From Burkholderiales bacterium (GTDB lineage Bacteria > Pseudomonadota > Gammaproteobacteria > Burkholderiales > Burkholderiaceae_C): a stretch of 64,000 nt of DNA. A program made the position numbers and the translations under genes. The stretch covers positions 62,001 to 126,000 of the forward strand of contig JAFKGE010000020.1 in NCBI GenBank assembly GCA_017307865.1, given 5' to 3'. How positions within the stretch are numbered: the first letter of the stretch is position 1; each line of letters begins with the position of its first letter. Of the stretch, positions 28,955-38,081 are shown piece after piece. Below the pieces are notes generated by a model. It was not told the origin of the DNA, ran no database searches, and saw only the letters and a list, made by a program, of their open reading frames with translations.

Positions 28955-30388
28955 ATGACTCTGAACAAGATTCTTGGCTTCGCTCTCGGTCCTGTCGCCG
29001 GGGCTGCGTTCGGGTTGATTACCGTTCCCATCGTGGCCTGGGCATTCAGCGCCGCCGATGTGGGGCGCCTGAATATTCTCTTGGTCACGCAGTCATTCGG
29101 CCTCTTGCTGGTCGTGCTGGGGCTGGACCAGGCCTATGTCCGAGAATTCCACGAATCAAAAAACCGCGCGCGTCTGCTGAAGGCTTGCTTTGCTCCAGGG
29201 TTCGTGTTTTTGCTGCTGGGCGCGGCACTCACCATTCCCTTCAGGCGCGAATTGTCGAATATGCTGTATGGCGCCCCGGATTCGATGTTCTACTGGCTCA
29301 CCTTGGCCAGCGTCTTGGCGGTATTTGTGTCCCGCTTCTTGTCGCTGATCCTGCGCATGCAGGAGCGGGGCCTGGCATTCTCGATGAGCCAGGTTGTTCC
29401 CAAGGCGCTGCTCTTGCTGCTGCTGGGGGGTGTGGTTTTGTTCGACTTGCCGCGCAGCTTTCGGGTGCTGTTGTGGATGTCGTTCTTATCGACGCTGGTG
29501 GTTGCCGCGGTTTATGCGTGGAACACGCGCGGCTCGTGGCTGCCAGCTGTTTCGGCGGTTCTGGACAAGAATGAAGTCAAGTCGTTGCTGGAATTTGGGT
29601 TTCCCCTAATATTTTCAGGTTTGGCATTCTGGGGTTTGGCTGCTGCGGCCACCATTGCTTTGCGCACGTGGTCCACGCTGGATAATTTGGCCATCTATTC
29701 GGTGGCCAACAGTTTTGCCGGCGCGGCTGTGGTGCTGCAGTCCATATTTACAGTTGTCTGGGCGCCTACGGTTTACAAATGGTCAGCGCAAGGTGTGGAT
29801 CTGCAGGTGGTGGATCGGGTGGCCCTGCAAATTCTGGCGCTGATCGGGGTTTTTCTGGCCCTGTGTGGTGCTTTTTCGTGGGTCTGTGACTGGCTGTTGC
29901 CTGCGCATTATGCGCACGTCAAGTACCTGGTGCCCTGCATGATGATGCAGCCGCTTTTGTACACATTGTCTGAGGTGACCTGTGTCGGCATAGCCATTCA
30001 GCGGCGCACCATCTGGACGGTGTGGATCACCCTGGCGGCGATGGTGACCAACATGCTTTTGTGCATGCTGCTGGTTCCCCGCCATGGCGCAACCGGGGCG
30101 GCTGCGGCCAATGCGCTGGCCTTTACCGTTTTTTTTGTCGCGCGCACCGAGGTTTCGGCCAGAATTTGGCGGCCCTTTCCCAGGGCGCAGTTGTATTTCG
30201 CAATCGTCGTATTCGTCGGGCTGGCGGTGGCAATGGCCTTCTGGGGTGATAGGGCGCCCATTCTGGCGCACGCCACCTGGGGCATGCTGCTCGTTGCGCT
30301 GCTCTATGTCTTCAGGGACCAGTGGCGCGCGATGCTTGAGTTTGTCAAGCGCAGCCGTTTGCAACCCGGCCACCAAGCCGGCGCTTGA
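28955..30388 (+). CDS. wzx: Wzx-type polysaccharide flippase
   Basis: A 477-residue protein with about 12-14 membrane helices and an N-terminal domain like those of MATE/Wzx lipid-linked oligosaccharide flippases. It would move the undecaprenyl-linked unit across the inner membrane. I chose the ATG at 28955; a TTG at 28937 is also possible. It follows the WecF-like gene by 20 bases. Confidence 0.85.
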   Translation: MTLNKILGFALGPVAGAAFGLITVPIVAWAFSAADVGRLNILLVTQSFGLLLVVLGLDQAYVREFHESKNRARLLKACFAPGFVFLLLGAALTIPFRRELSNMLYGAPDSMFYWLTLASVLAVFVSRFLSLILRMQERGLAFSMSQVVPKALLLLLLGGVVLFDLPRSFRVLLWMSFLSTLVVAAVYAWNTRGSWLPAVSAVLDKNEVKSLLEFGFPLIFSGLAFWGLAAAATIALRTWSTLDNLAIYSVANSFAGAAVVLQSIFTVVWAPTVYKWSAQGVDLQVVDRVALQILALIGVFLALCGAFSWVCDWLLPAHYAHVKYLVPCMMMQPLLYTLSEVTCVGIAIQRRTIWTVWITLAAMVTNMLLCMLLVPRHGATGAAAANALAFTVFFVARTEVSARIWRPFPRAQLYFAIVVFVGLAVAMAFWGDRAPILAHATWGMLLVALLYVFRDQWRAMLEFVKRSRLQPGHQAGA

Positions 30389-30454
30389 GAGGTCATAGAG
30401 AGATGAAGGACGATCTTGATCCTGTCAGTCTCGCAACAAGCGGTTGACACAGCT

Positions 30455-30511
30455 TTTTAGTCAAATTGGCCTCTAGACCTTTACCAGCAAGCGCAAGCAG
30501 CTACAAAAACA
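30455..30511. repeat. AGCTATnAAAA palindromic repeat copy
   Basis: TTTTTAGTCAAATTGGCC...CAAGCGCAAGCAGCTACAAAA, directly before the ATG of the truncated wbpI fragment. A partial copy (CAGCAGCTATAAAAC, 32096-32110) precedes the intact wbpI in the same position. Confidence 0.7.
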
Positions 30512-30592
30512 TGAGAAAAATCCTCACCGTCCTGGACGCCCGCCCGCAGTGCATCAAGGCCAGCGTGGTGTCGCACGCCATCGCGCAGGCCG
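30511..30592 (+). pseudogene. Truncated 5' fragment of a second wbpI copy
   Basis: The first 82 bases match the intact wbpI start at 32112 almost base for base and encode MRKILTVLDARPQCIKASVV and SHAIAQ. Substitutions include GAC for GGC (D for G) and a Cys for Phe. After 30592 the similarity stops and an AT-rich promoter region for the ATPase gene begins. Confidence 0.85.
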
Positions 30593-30662
30593 ATGATCAT
30601 AGAGAGATGATTTCGCTTTTTTATCCTTATAAAAAGGACAAAATCACATAAAATCAGCCTGC

Positions 30663-31985
30663 ATGGAAAGCCAATACAGCCCCCTCCTGCTGCAAAAGAT
30701 CATCGACGCCCAAGCCGCGCCCCTGCCGGCCCTGACGCGCCGTGACGTCTGGCTGCCCGCCGTGCCGGGCAAGGCGCTGGCCGTCATGGGCATGCGGCGC
30801 GCGGGCAAAACCAGCTTTTTGTGGCAGTTGCTGGCCGACCGCCACGCCCAGGGCACCCCGCGCGAGGGGCTGCTGTACGTCAGCTTTGAAGACGAGCGCC
30901 TGGCCGGCATGCAGGCGAGCGACCTGGACGCGCTGGTGGAAGCCTATTACCGCCTGCACCCGGAGTGGCGCGACCAGCGGCGCTGCACCTTCTTCCTTGA
31001 CGAGATCCAGACCGTGCCCGGCTGGGAGCTGTTTGCCCGCCGCCTGCTGGATACCGAGAACATCGAGCTGTTTCTGTCCGGCTCCTCGGCCAAGCTGCTC
31101 TCGCGCGAGGTGGCCACCAGCATGCGCGGGCGCGCGCTGGAGGCCACCGTCACCCCCTTCAGCTTTCGCGAAGCGTTGCGCCACGCTGGCCGCGAGCCCG
31201 GCAAGCCCACCAGCCACCTGACCAAGGCCGAACAGTCGCAGCTGGACCACGACCTGGGCGCGTATTTGCAACAAGGCGGCTTTGCCGAGGCGCAGGGCCT
31301 GGACACCCGCAGCCGCAGCGAACTGCTGCGCAGCTATGTCGATGTGCTGCTGCTGCGCGACGTGATGGAGCGCCACAACCTGAGCCAGCCCCAAGTGCTG
31401 CGCTGGCTGGTGCAGCAGCTGCTGGGCAACGCGGCCGGGTCGTTCAGCATCAACAAGTTTCATGCCGACCTGCGCTCGCGCGGCGTGCCGGTGGCCAAGG
31501 ACACCTTGCACCAGATGCTGGCCCACCTGGAAGACGCCTTCTTGCTGCACAGCGTGGCGCTGGCCACCGACTCCATCCGCCGCCAGCACGTCAACCCGCG
31601 CAAGGTGTACCCGGTGGACACCGGGTTGATCGCGCTGTTCGACCGCTCGGGCAAGCCCAACACCGGCCACGCACTGGAGGTGGCGGTGCTGCACACCCTG
31701 CTGCGCTGCGGCGCACAGGTGGGCTATGTGCTGACGCCAGCCGGTTACGAGGTGGACTTTCATGCCGTCCTGCCCAGCGGCGAGCAATGGCTGGTGCAGG
31801 TGTGCCTGGACCTGGGCGACAGCGCCACGCTGCAGCGCGAAGTGCGCGCCCTGCAGGACGCCCGCCAGCAATGGCCCCAGGCCCGCTGCCTGCTGGTGGC
31901 GCAGCAGGTGCCGCCCACCGTCGCCCTGCCGCCAGGCATTGAATTGCACCGCGCCAGTCATTGGCTGCTGGAAGGAAGGCCGTGA
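30663..31985 (+). CDS. AAA ATPase with DUF4143 C-terminal domain
   Basis: A 440-residue protein. Walker A GMRRAGKTS (residues 43-51), Walker B FFLDEIQ (110-116), arginine-rich SGSSAKLLSREVATSMRGR, and a C-terminal DUF4143 region with YEVDFHAVLPSGEQWLVQVC, which resembles a restriction-endonuclease-like fold. Members of this family are common, with unclear function, and often sit in variable regions. Here the gene lies between two fragments of a wbpI copy, so it probably entered by recombination. Confidence 0.85.
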   Translation: MESQYSPLLLQKIIDAQAAPLPALTRRDVWLPAVPGKALAVMGMRRAGKTSFLWQLLADRHAQGTPREGLLYVSFEDERLAGMQASDLDALVEAYYRLHPEWRDQRRCTFFLDEIQTVPGWELFARRLLDTENIELFLSGSSAKLLSREVATSMRGRALEATVTPFSFREALRHAGREPGKPTSHLTKAEQSQLDHDLGAYLQQGGFAEAQGLDTRSRSELLRSYVDVLLLRDVMERHNLSQPQVLRWLVQQLLGNAAGSFSINKFHADLRSRGVPVAKDTLHQMLAHLEDAFLLHSVALATDSIRRQHVNPRKVYPVDTGLIALFDRSGKPNTGHALEVAVLHTLLRCGAQVGYVLTPAGYEVDFHAVLPSGEQWLVQVCLDLGDSATLQREVRALQDARQQWPQARCLLVAQQVPPTVALPPGIELHRASHWLLEGRP

Positions 31986-31991
31986 CAGAAA

Positions 31992-32060
31992 AATTATCTC
32001 TGTGGGCGATGTGATGTACGACGTGCCACGCACCCTGGCCCGCGCTGCACAACTGGGCCG
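31992..32060 (+). pseudogene. Internal fragment of a second wbpI copy
   Basis: KIISVGDVMYDV is encoded at about 31990-32025, corresponding to VEVGDVMYDV in the intact wbpI (32613-32642). It is preceded by the ATPase stop codon and followed by unrelated sequence up to 32110. With the 5' fragment at 30511 it indicates that the ATPase gene replaced the middle of a wbpI copy. Confidence 0.7.
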
Positions 32061-32111
32061 CCCGCTCGACGTGGCCACCCCGCTGGCCACCTGCCACAGC
32101 AGCTATAAAAC

Positions 32112-33209
32112 ATGAGAAAAATTCTCACCGTCCTTGGCGCCCGCCCCCAGTTCATCAAGGCCAGCGTGGTGTCGCACGCGATTGCGCAGACGTCGGGCCT
32201 GGCCGAGGTGGTGCTGCACACCGGCCAGCACTTCGACGCCAACATGTCGGCCGTGTTCTTTGAAGAACTGGGCATGAACAAGCCCGATCATTTCCTGGGC
32301 ATCCACGGCGGCACGCATGGCGCGATGACGGGGCGCATGCTGGACGCGATCGAGCAGGTGCTGCTGGTGGAGCGCCCCAGCGCCGTGCTGGTTTACGGCG
32401 ACACCAATTCCACGCTGGCCGGCGCGCTGGCCGCCGTCAAGCTGCATGTTCCCGTGGCACATGTCGAGGCCGGGCTGCGCAGTTTCAACATGGCCATGCC
32501 GGAGGAGGTCAACCGCATCCTCACCGACCGCATCTCGCGCTGGCTGTTCACGCCGACGCAGGCGGCGGCCGAGCACCTGCGGCGCGAAGGCGTGGCGCCA
32601 AACGGCATCGTCGAGGTGGGCGACGTGATGTACGACGTGGCTCTGCACCACGGCCGACGCGTGCGGCACGACGGCGGGGCGATGGCCCGGTTGGGCCTGG
32701 CGCAAAAGTGCTACGTGCTGGCTACCGTCCACCGCGCGGAGAACACCGATGACCCACAGCGCCTGGCGGCCATCGTCGACGCCTTGCAGGCCACGGCCCA
32801 TCAGTTGCCCGTGGTCTGGCCCTTGCACCCGCGCACCCGGGCCGTGCTGCAGCAGGCTGGTCGCCTGGAATCACTGGCGCACCGCGTGCACCTGATCGGG
32901 CCGGTGGGCTACCTGGACATGGTGCAGTTGGAGAAGTACGCGGCGCTGATCGCCACCGACTCGGGCGGCGTGCAGAAGGAGGCCTTTTTTCACCAAGTGC
33001 CTTGCGTCACCCTGCGCGACGAGACCGAATGGGTGGAACTGCTGAAGTCGGGCTGGAACCGGCTGGCCCCGCCGACGGACGCGGAATCGGTGGCGGCCGC
33101 CATCGGGGCGGCCCTGGGCAGCCGGGGAGCGGCCGTGCAACCTTACGGTTCAGGCGACGCCGCGCAGCGGATCGCCCGCGGGCTGGCCGATGATCTGGCG
33201 CGGCTTTGA
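32112..33209 (+). CDS. wbpI: UDP-2,3-diacetamido-glucuronate 2-epimerase (WbpI/WlbD)
   Basis: A 365-residue UDP-GlcNAc 2-epimerase-family protein. VLGARPQFIKAS, HTGQHFDANMS, VYGDTNSTLAGALAA, HVEAGLRSFNMAMPEEVNR, VHRAENTDDPQ, and ATDSGGVQKEAFF match. In the Wbp pathway it inverts C2 of UDP-GlcNAc(3NAc)A to give UDP-ManNAc(3NAc)A. WecB (UDP-GlcNAc 2-epimerase) is the alternative, but the presence of wbpABDE favours WbpI. Confidence 0.88.
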   Translation: MRKILTVLGARPQFIKASVVSHAIAQTSGLAEVVLHTGQHFDANMSAVFFEELGMNKPDHFLGIHGGTHGAMTGRMLDAIEQVLLVERPSAVLVYGDTNSTLAGALAAVKLHVPVAHVEAGLRSFNMAMPEEVNRILTDRISRWLFTPTQAAAEHLRREGVAPNGIVEVGDVMYDVALHHGRRVRHDGGAMARLGLAQKCYVLATVHRAENTDDPQRLAAIVDALQATAHQLPVVWPLHPRTRAVLQQAGRLESLAHRVHLIGPVGYLDMVQLEKYAALIATDSGGVQKEAFFHQVPCVTLRDETEWVELLKSGWNRLAPPTDAESVAAAIGAALGSRGAAVQPYGSGDAAQRIARGLADDLARL

Positions 33210-33360
33210 GCATCGTGCCCTTTCGGCCGGCTTGCCACCGTGGCGACGAAATTTCGGTCCGCACAATGCTTCCGTGCGCTTGTCATGATCAAGCAGGCGA
33301 CGCTCTGCCATCCAAAATATAAAATATCGGCGTTTTCGGAAGAATATGACTACAAATCGA

Positions 33361-33377
33361 ATATTAATTTATAATAT
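33361..33377. promoter_or_regulatory. AT-rich inverted repeat upstream of the third toxin-antitoxin pair
   Basis: ATATTA-ATTTA-TAATAT, perfect 6-bp arms, 27 bases before the antitoxin start, with TATAAT-like sequence suited to a -10. The region 33300-33390 is strikingly AT-rich. Likely promoter/operator. Confidence 0.6.
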
Positions 33378-33403
33378 AAGGCTACATTTTCTCTGGAGTG
33401 AAC

Positions 33404-33670
33404 GTGGATATCGCCATTCGTGAACTCAAATCGAATCTCTCCCGGGTTCTTGCTGCAGCGCGGGACGGCGAGACGATCGAGGTGACCTCGCATCGTAAGC
33501 CGGTGGCGCGCATTGTCGGCATCCCGCCGCAAGCCGATGAGGGCCTGCGGCGCCTGATGGCCACTGGCGCACTGACGTGGCGCGGTGGTAGGCCGAAGCT
33601 GGGGGCGCCCGTGGCGCTGTCAGCGGGTGGAGCATCCGTCAGTCAGACCGTGCTCGAGGATCGCGGGTGA
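33404..33670 (+). CDS. Phd/YefM-type antitoxin
   Basis: An 88-residue protein. VDIAIRELKSNLSRVLAAAR, TIEVTSHRKPVARIV is the N-terminal DNA-binding domain of the prevent-host-death family. I chose the GTG at 33404, 5 bases after GGAG; the GTG at 33398 overlaps that site. The stop overlaps the toxin start (GTGA). Confidence 0.88.
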   Translation: MDIAIRELKSNLSRVLAAARDGETIEVTSHRKPVARIVGIPPQADEGLRRLMATGALTWRGGRPKLGAPVALSAGGASVSQTVLEDRG

Positions 33671-34098
33671 TCCTGTTTGCCGATACCTCGGCGCTGGTCA
33701 AGCTGTATGTCCAGGAGGCATACAGCGACGCCATGCAGGCACTGGTGGGCGAGGCGCGGATGCTTGCCGTGTCGCGCATCGCTTGGGCAGAGGCCATGGC
33801 AGCATTTGCACGGCGTGTGCGCGAGCAGCCCGCCGATGCCGTCGCTATCGAGGGTTTGCGCATGCGCTTGCGCGCCGACTGGCCCGCTTATGCGGTCATC
33901 GAGGTGACGCAGCCGCTGGTGGAACTGGCAGGCGACTACGCCGACACATTTGCGCTGCGCGCGTACGACAGTGTTCAACTGGCGTCGGCGCGGATCTTGC
34001 AAGAGGGTTCTAGCGAGGTCTTTCAGTTCGCCTGTTTTGACGCGCGTCTGCAGAAGGCGGCGAAAGTGCTTGGCATGGGCACGCCGGACAACAGATGA
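33667..34098 (+). CDS. PIN-domain toxin (VapC family)
   Basis: A 143-residue PIN protein: Asp in LFADTSALVKLY, Glu in AWAEAMAAF, Asp in RAYDSVQLASA, and Asp in ACFDARLQKAA, the full acidic set. GTG start overlapping the antitoxin stop. Predicted ribonuclease. Confidence 0.9.
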   Translation: MILFADTSALVKLYVQEAYSDAMQALVGEARMLAVSRIAWAEAMAAFARRVREQPADAVAIEGLRMRLRADWPAYAVIEVTQPLVELAGDYADTFALRAYDSVQLASARILQEGSSEVFQFACFDARLQKAAKVLGMGTPDNR

Positions 34099-34180
34099 AC
34101 AAGGCCAGCATCGCGTTGCGGTGTGGCGCTGGGGCAGCCCTCACAAAAGGCCAAAAGTCATGGCTGCAGGATATGCACGC

Positions 34181-35407
34181 ATGAACATCCTGCTCATCAA
34201 CCACTACGCCGGTTCGCCGCGCCATGGCATGGAGTTTCGGCCGTACTACCTGGCGCGCGAATGGGTGCGCATGGGGCACCAGGTGCAGATCGTGGCGGGA
34301 TCGTATTCGCACATCCGCGCGCAGCAACCGCAGATGCCGCCGGCGCGCCACCGCGACGAAATCATCGACGGCATCGGCTACCGCTGGTACGCCACGCCCG
34401 GCTACCGAGGCAACGGTGTCGGCCGGGTGCGCAGCATGCTCTCGTTTTTGTGGCACCTGTGGCGCGACGGCAGGCGACTGGCGGGTGATTTCAGGCCCGA
34501 CGTGGTGATTGCCTCCAGCACCTACCCGATGGACATCTGGCCCGCGCGGCGCATCGCCCGCAGGGCCGGGGCCCGGCTGGTGTACGAGGTGCATGACCTG
34601 TGGCCGCTCTCGCCGATGGAACTGGGCGGCATGTCGCGCTGGCACCCTTTCATCGTGTGGGTGCAGATGGCCGAGGATTACGCCTATCGCCACGCGGACA
34701 AGGTGGTGTCGATGCTGCCCAAGGCGCTGGAGCACATGCGCTCGCGCGGCATGGCGGCCGATAAGTTCGTTTACGTGCCCAACGGCGTGGATGAGGCCGA
34801 ATGGGCCGATCCCGCACCGCTGCCACTCGAAGTCGCGCAGCAACTGGAACGGCTGAAGGTCAACCGCCTGCCCATCGTCGCCTACGTGGGCACCCACGGC
34901 CTGGCTAATGCGCTGGATGCGCTGCTGGACGCGGCGGCCATGCTTCAAGGCAAGGCGCAGGTGCTGCTGGTGGGGCCGGGGCCGGAGCGCGACCGCCTGC
35001 TGGCGCGCGTGCGGCAGGAGAGCTTGGCCAATGTCACCATGCTGCCGTCGATTCCCAAGCAGGCGGTGCCCAGTCTGCTGGCCGAGGTGGATATCGCGTA
35101 CATCGGTTGGCGCCCGAATGCCTTGTACCGGTTTGGCATCTCGCCGAACAAGTTGATGGACTACATGATGGCCGCCCGGCCCGTGGTGCATTCGGTGCGT
35201 GCCGGCAACGACCCGGTCGCGGAAGCGGGTTGCGGACTGACGGTGCCGCCCGACGATCCCCCCGCGATTGCCCGCGCGATCGATGCCTTGGCCGCACGCA
35301 CGGTGGCCGAGCGGCAGGCGATGGGGCAGGCCGGGCGGGCGTATGTCTTGAAGAACCACACGTATCCGGTTCTGGCGCGGCGCTTTCTCGACGCCATGCG
35401 CGCGTGA
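34181..35407 (+). CDS. GT4 glycosyltransferase (WbuB-like)
   Basis: A 408-residue family 4 glycosyltransferase with the GT-B fold: MNILLINHYAGSPRHGMEFR at the start as in WbuB-like proteins, VYVPNGVDEAEW in the linker, YVGTHGLANALDALLDAA and the C-terminal EVDIAYIGW...LYRFGISPNKLMDYM. It would add a sugar to the lipid-linked acceptor. By analogy with ECA it may transfer the ManNAc(3NAc)A made by the Wbp enzymes, but donor and acceptor cannot be read from the sequence. An ATG seven codons upstream (34160) is possible. Confidence 0.85.
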   Translation: MNILLINHYAGSPRHGMEFRPYYLAREWVRMGHQVQIVAGSYSHIRAQQPQMPPARHRDEIIDGIGYRWYATPGYRGNGVGRVRSMLSFLWHLWRDGRRLAGDFRPDVVIASSTYPMDIWPARRIARRAGARLVYEVHDLWPLSPMELGGMSRWHPFIVWVQMAEDYAYRHADKVVSMLPKALEHMRSRGMAADKFVYVPNGVDEAEWADPAPLPLEVAQQLERLKVNRLPIVAYVGTHGLANALDALLDAAAMLQGKAQVLLVGPGPERDRLLARVRQESLANVTMLPSIPKQAVPSLLAEVDIAYIGWRPNALYRFGISPNKLMDYMMAARPVVHSVRAGNDPVAEAGCGLTVPPDDPPAIARAIDALAARTVAERQAMGQAGRAYVLKNHTYPVLARRFLDAMRA

Positions 35408-35482
35408 GACGGCGGACATGGGCCTGCGACAATGCGCACCGTTTGCGTCTTGTCCAAATGTCAGACTCGCGTGTGTCCCGGC

Positions 35483-36646
35483 ATGACTTCTGAAGCCCGT
35501 TCCTTTATTCCCTTCGCCCGCCCCGACATCACCGAGGTCGAGGTCGACGCCGTGGCGCGCGCGCTGCGCAGCGGCTGGGTGACGACCGGGCCGGAGACCA
35601 AGGCCTTCGAGCAGGAATTCGCTGCGTATCTGGGGGGCGGTCTGCATGCCGTCGCCGTCAATTCGGCCACCGCCGGCCTGCACCTGGCGCTGGAGGCGAT
35701 CGGCATCGGCCCGGGCGACGAAGTCATTGCGCCCACGCTGACGTTTACCGCCACGGTGGAAGTGGCGCGCTACCTGGGCGGCGACGCCAGGCTGGTCGAC
35801 GTCGATCCGGTCACGCTCAACATCGCCCCCGGCGCCATAGAGGCCGCGATCACGACCGCTACCCGCGCCATCCTGCCGGTGCACTACGGCGGCTTGGCCT
35901 GCGACATGGATGCGATTTTTTCCATCGCGCGCCGCCACGGCCTGCAGGTGATCGAGGACGCGGCGCACGCGCTGCCTGCTACATATCAAGGAGTGTTGGT
36001 CGGCCAGCTGCCGAGCGCTGCCGCCGTGTTCAGCTTCTACGCCAACAAGGCCATGACGACGGGCGAAGGCGGCATGGTGGTCACGCGCGACGAGGCACTG
36101 GCCGCACGCATGAAGGTGATGCGCCTGCACGGCATCAGCCGCGACGCCTTCGATCGCTTCAGCAGCCGCACGCCAGCCTGGTACTACGAGATCGTCGCGC
36201 CCGGCTTCAAGTACAACCTGACCGACATCGCCGCGGCGCTGGGCCGGGTGCAGTTGACGCGGCTGCCAGCCTTCGTGCAGCGCCGCAGGCAAATGGCGGC
36301 GCGCTACCTGCGCGAGTTGAAGGACCTGCCGCTCATCCTGCCGGCCGACGCTCCCGTGGGCGACACGCACGCCTGGCACCTGTTCGTGCTGCGCCTGTCG
36401 GATGCGGCGCGGGTGACGCGCGACGACGTGATCCAGCGCCTGTCGGACGCCGGCATCGGCACCAGCGTGCACTACGTGCCGCTGCACCGCCAGCCCTACT
36501 GGCGCGACCGCTACGGCCTGACGCCCGAGCAGTTTCCGCATGCCGAGCGGGCGTATCAGCGCATGTTCAGCATTCCGCTGTTCACCGCCATGAGCGACGA
36601 GGAGCAGGGCCGCGTGATCGCGGCGCTGCGGGCGATCCTGGGATGA
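35483..36646 (+). CDS. DegT/DnrJ/EryC1 sugar aminotransferase
   Basis: A 387-residue PLP aminotransferase with Lys189 in [24 protein letters not shown] and [12 protein letters not shown], as in UDP-4-amino-4,6-dideoxy sugar transaminases (ArnB/PglE/PseC-like). Together with WbpM and the PglC-like transferase it could make a 4-amino UDP-sugar of bacillosamine type for chain initiation; that is inference. Its stop overlaps the next start (ATGA). Confidence 0.85.
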   Translation: MTSEARSFIPFARPDITEVEVDAVARALRSGWVTTGPETKAFEQEFAAYLGGGLHAVAVNSATAGLHLALEAIGIGPGDEVIAPTLTFTATVEVARYLGGDARLVDVDPVTLNIAPGAIEAAITTATRAILPVHYGGLACDMDAIFSIARRHGLQVIEDAAHALPATYQGVLVGQLPSAAAVFSFYANKAMTTGEGGMVVTRDEALAARMKVMRLHGISRDAFDRFSSRTPAWYYEIVAPGFKYNLTDIAAALGRVQLTRLPAFVQRRRQMAARYLRELKDLPLILPADAPVGDTHAWHLFVLRLSDAARVTRDDVIQRLSDAGIGTSVHYVPLHRQPYWRDRYGLTPEQFPHAERAYQRMFSIPLFTAMSDEEQGRVIAALRAILG

Positions 36647-37401
36647 GCGTGGCGACCGAGCCGGCGCGCAAACCGGTGACGCCACCCGACGCCGCGGCGG
36701 CGCTGGCTTGGGTCGACGCCCACCGCGCCTGCTTCGGCTGGAGCACCCGCGCCTGGGCGCGGCCGTGGCGCGACTTCGTGCAGGCGCACCACGGCCTGCA
36801 CGTGGGCGAGGCGCTGGAACTGGGCGCCGGGCCGCGCTCCTCGCTCGCCCCACTGTTGCTGGGTTTGGCCGAGCGCGTGGAGTGCTCGGTGTACGACGGC
36901 GCTGACTTGCCCGCCGTGCAGGCGCTGAATGCCGGCCTGCTGGATGCCGGGGCGCGTGCACGGCTGCGCTACAGCCAGCATGACCTGCGCGCGCTGGAAG
37001 GTCGCTGGGACCTGATCGCCATGAAGTCGGTGCTGGGCGGCGTTTTTCGGCTGCATGAGTCCGGGCTGGCCGACGTGCACGCCGCTCTGGCGCGCCTCAT
37101 CGAGCGCAACCTCAAGCCCGGCGGCCTGCTGGTGACGCTGGACAACGGTCGCACCGCGCTGGCGCCGCTGCTGGCGCGGCGCGGCGCGCGGCGCAACGGC
37201 TGGCGCCTGTTCGGGCGCGCGGACTTGCCGCAGGCCGATGCGCACTACGGCTTCGGCGTGCTGGGCATGGGCTCGGCCGCCACACGCTGGGGCGTCGTGG
37301 GCGCGCGCATCGACGACGGGCTTTATGGCTGTGACGTGCTGCTGACGCCACTGGCGCGCCAGCATGCGGTGCATCTGAACGTGTATCGCCGAGCGCCATG
37401 A
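36643..37401 (+). CDS. Class I SAM-dependent methyltransferase-like protein
   Basis: A 252-residue protein. [16 protein letters not shown] has the shape of motif I of class I methyltransferases, and [15 protein letters not shown] and [16 protein letters not shown] fit the following strands. Specific substrate unknown; its place between a sugar aminotransferase and a phosphoglycosyl transferase suggests a sugar or lipid-linked oligosaccharide. Overlaps both neighbours by four bases, so it is firmly part of the operon. Confidence 0.7.
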   Translation: MSVATEPARKPVTPPDAAAALAWVDAHRACFGWSTRAWARPWRDFVQAHHGLHVGEALELGAGPRSSLAPLLLGLAERVECSVYDGADLPAVQALNAGLLDAGARARLRYSQHDLRALEGRWDLIAMKSVLGGVFRLHESGLADVHAALARLIERNLKPGGLLVTLDNGRTALAPLLARRGARRNGWRLFGRADLPQADAHYGFGVLGMGSAATRWGVVGARIDDGLYGCDVLLTPLARQHAVHLNVYRRAP

Positions 37402-37985
37402 GCAAGCGCCTGCTGGATCTGCTCGTCACGATCGTGCTGCTGCCGGTGGCGTTGCCGCTGATGGCGACGATCGCGTTGTGGGTGCGGCTGGATTCGCCCG
37501 GCCCGGCGCTGTTTCGCCAGCAGCGCGTGGGGCGCGACGGGCGGCTGTTTTGCATCCACAAGTTCCGCACCATGTGCGCGGCCGGTGGCGGTCCGCAGAT
37601 CACCGCGCGGGGCGACGCGCGCATCACGCGCGCCGGGCGCTGGCTGCGCGCCACCAAGCTGGACGAGTTGCCGCAACTGATCGACGTGTTGAAGGGCGAC
37701 ATGAGCCTGGTCGGCCCGCGCCCGGAGGTGCCGCGTTACATGGCGCTGTACCCCGAGGACGCGCGCCGTCTGATCCTGTCGGTGCGGCCGGGCATCACCG
37801 ACCGCGCGGCGATCGAGTTTCGCGACGAAGAGCGCCTGCTGGCCGAAAGCCACGACCCCGAGCGCACCTACGTCGAGCGCATCATGCCGATCAAGCAGCG
37901 CCACTACCTGACCTACGTGGCGCAGCACAGTGTGGCTGGCGACCTGCGCATCCTGCTCGATACACTGCGCGCCATGTTCGGATGA
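37398..37985 (+). CDS. Monotopic phosphoglycosyl transferase (PglC-like initiating enzyme)
   Basis: A 195-residue bacterial sugar transferase: one N-terminal hydrophobic re-entrant segment, FRQQRVGRDGRLFCIHKFRTM, TKLDELPQLIDVLKGDMSLVG-type motif with catalytic Asp-Glu, PRPEVPRYM and VRPGITDRA. It transfers a sugar phosphate to undecaprenyl phosphate and so starts each repeat unit. The short form without extra membrane domains resembles PglC, which favours diacetamidobacillosamine or similar UDP-sugars. Confidence 0.9.
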   Translation: MSKRLLDLLVTIVLLPVALPLMATIALWVRLDSPGPALFRQQRVGRDGRLFCIHKFRTMCAAGGGPQITARGDARITRAGRWLRATKLDELPQLIDVLKGDMSLVGPRPEVPRYMALYPEDARRLILSVRPGITDRAAIEFRDEERLLAESHDPERTYVERIMPIKQRHYLTYVAQHSVAGDLRILLDTLRAMFG

Positions 37986-38081
37986 CCTCAGATCTGGATC
38001 AAACGAGCCGTACCCCGGAATGCTTCAACCGATGTTAGCCATCAAAAACAAGGTCACGGGACGTCTGGAGAGGAACCGCGC

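Noticed and set aside
35980..36010. A repeat trace in the DegT aminotransferase gene (GCTACATATCAAGGAGTG)
   Set aside because: Similarity covers fewer than 12 bases and the protein shows no insertion.
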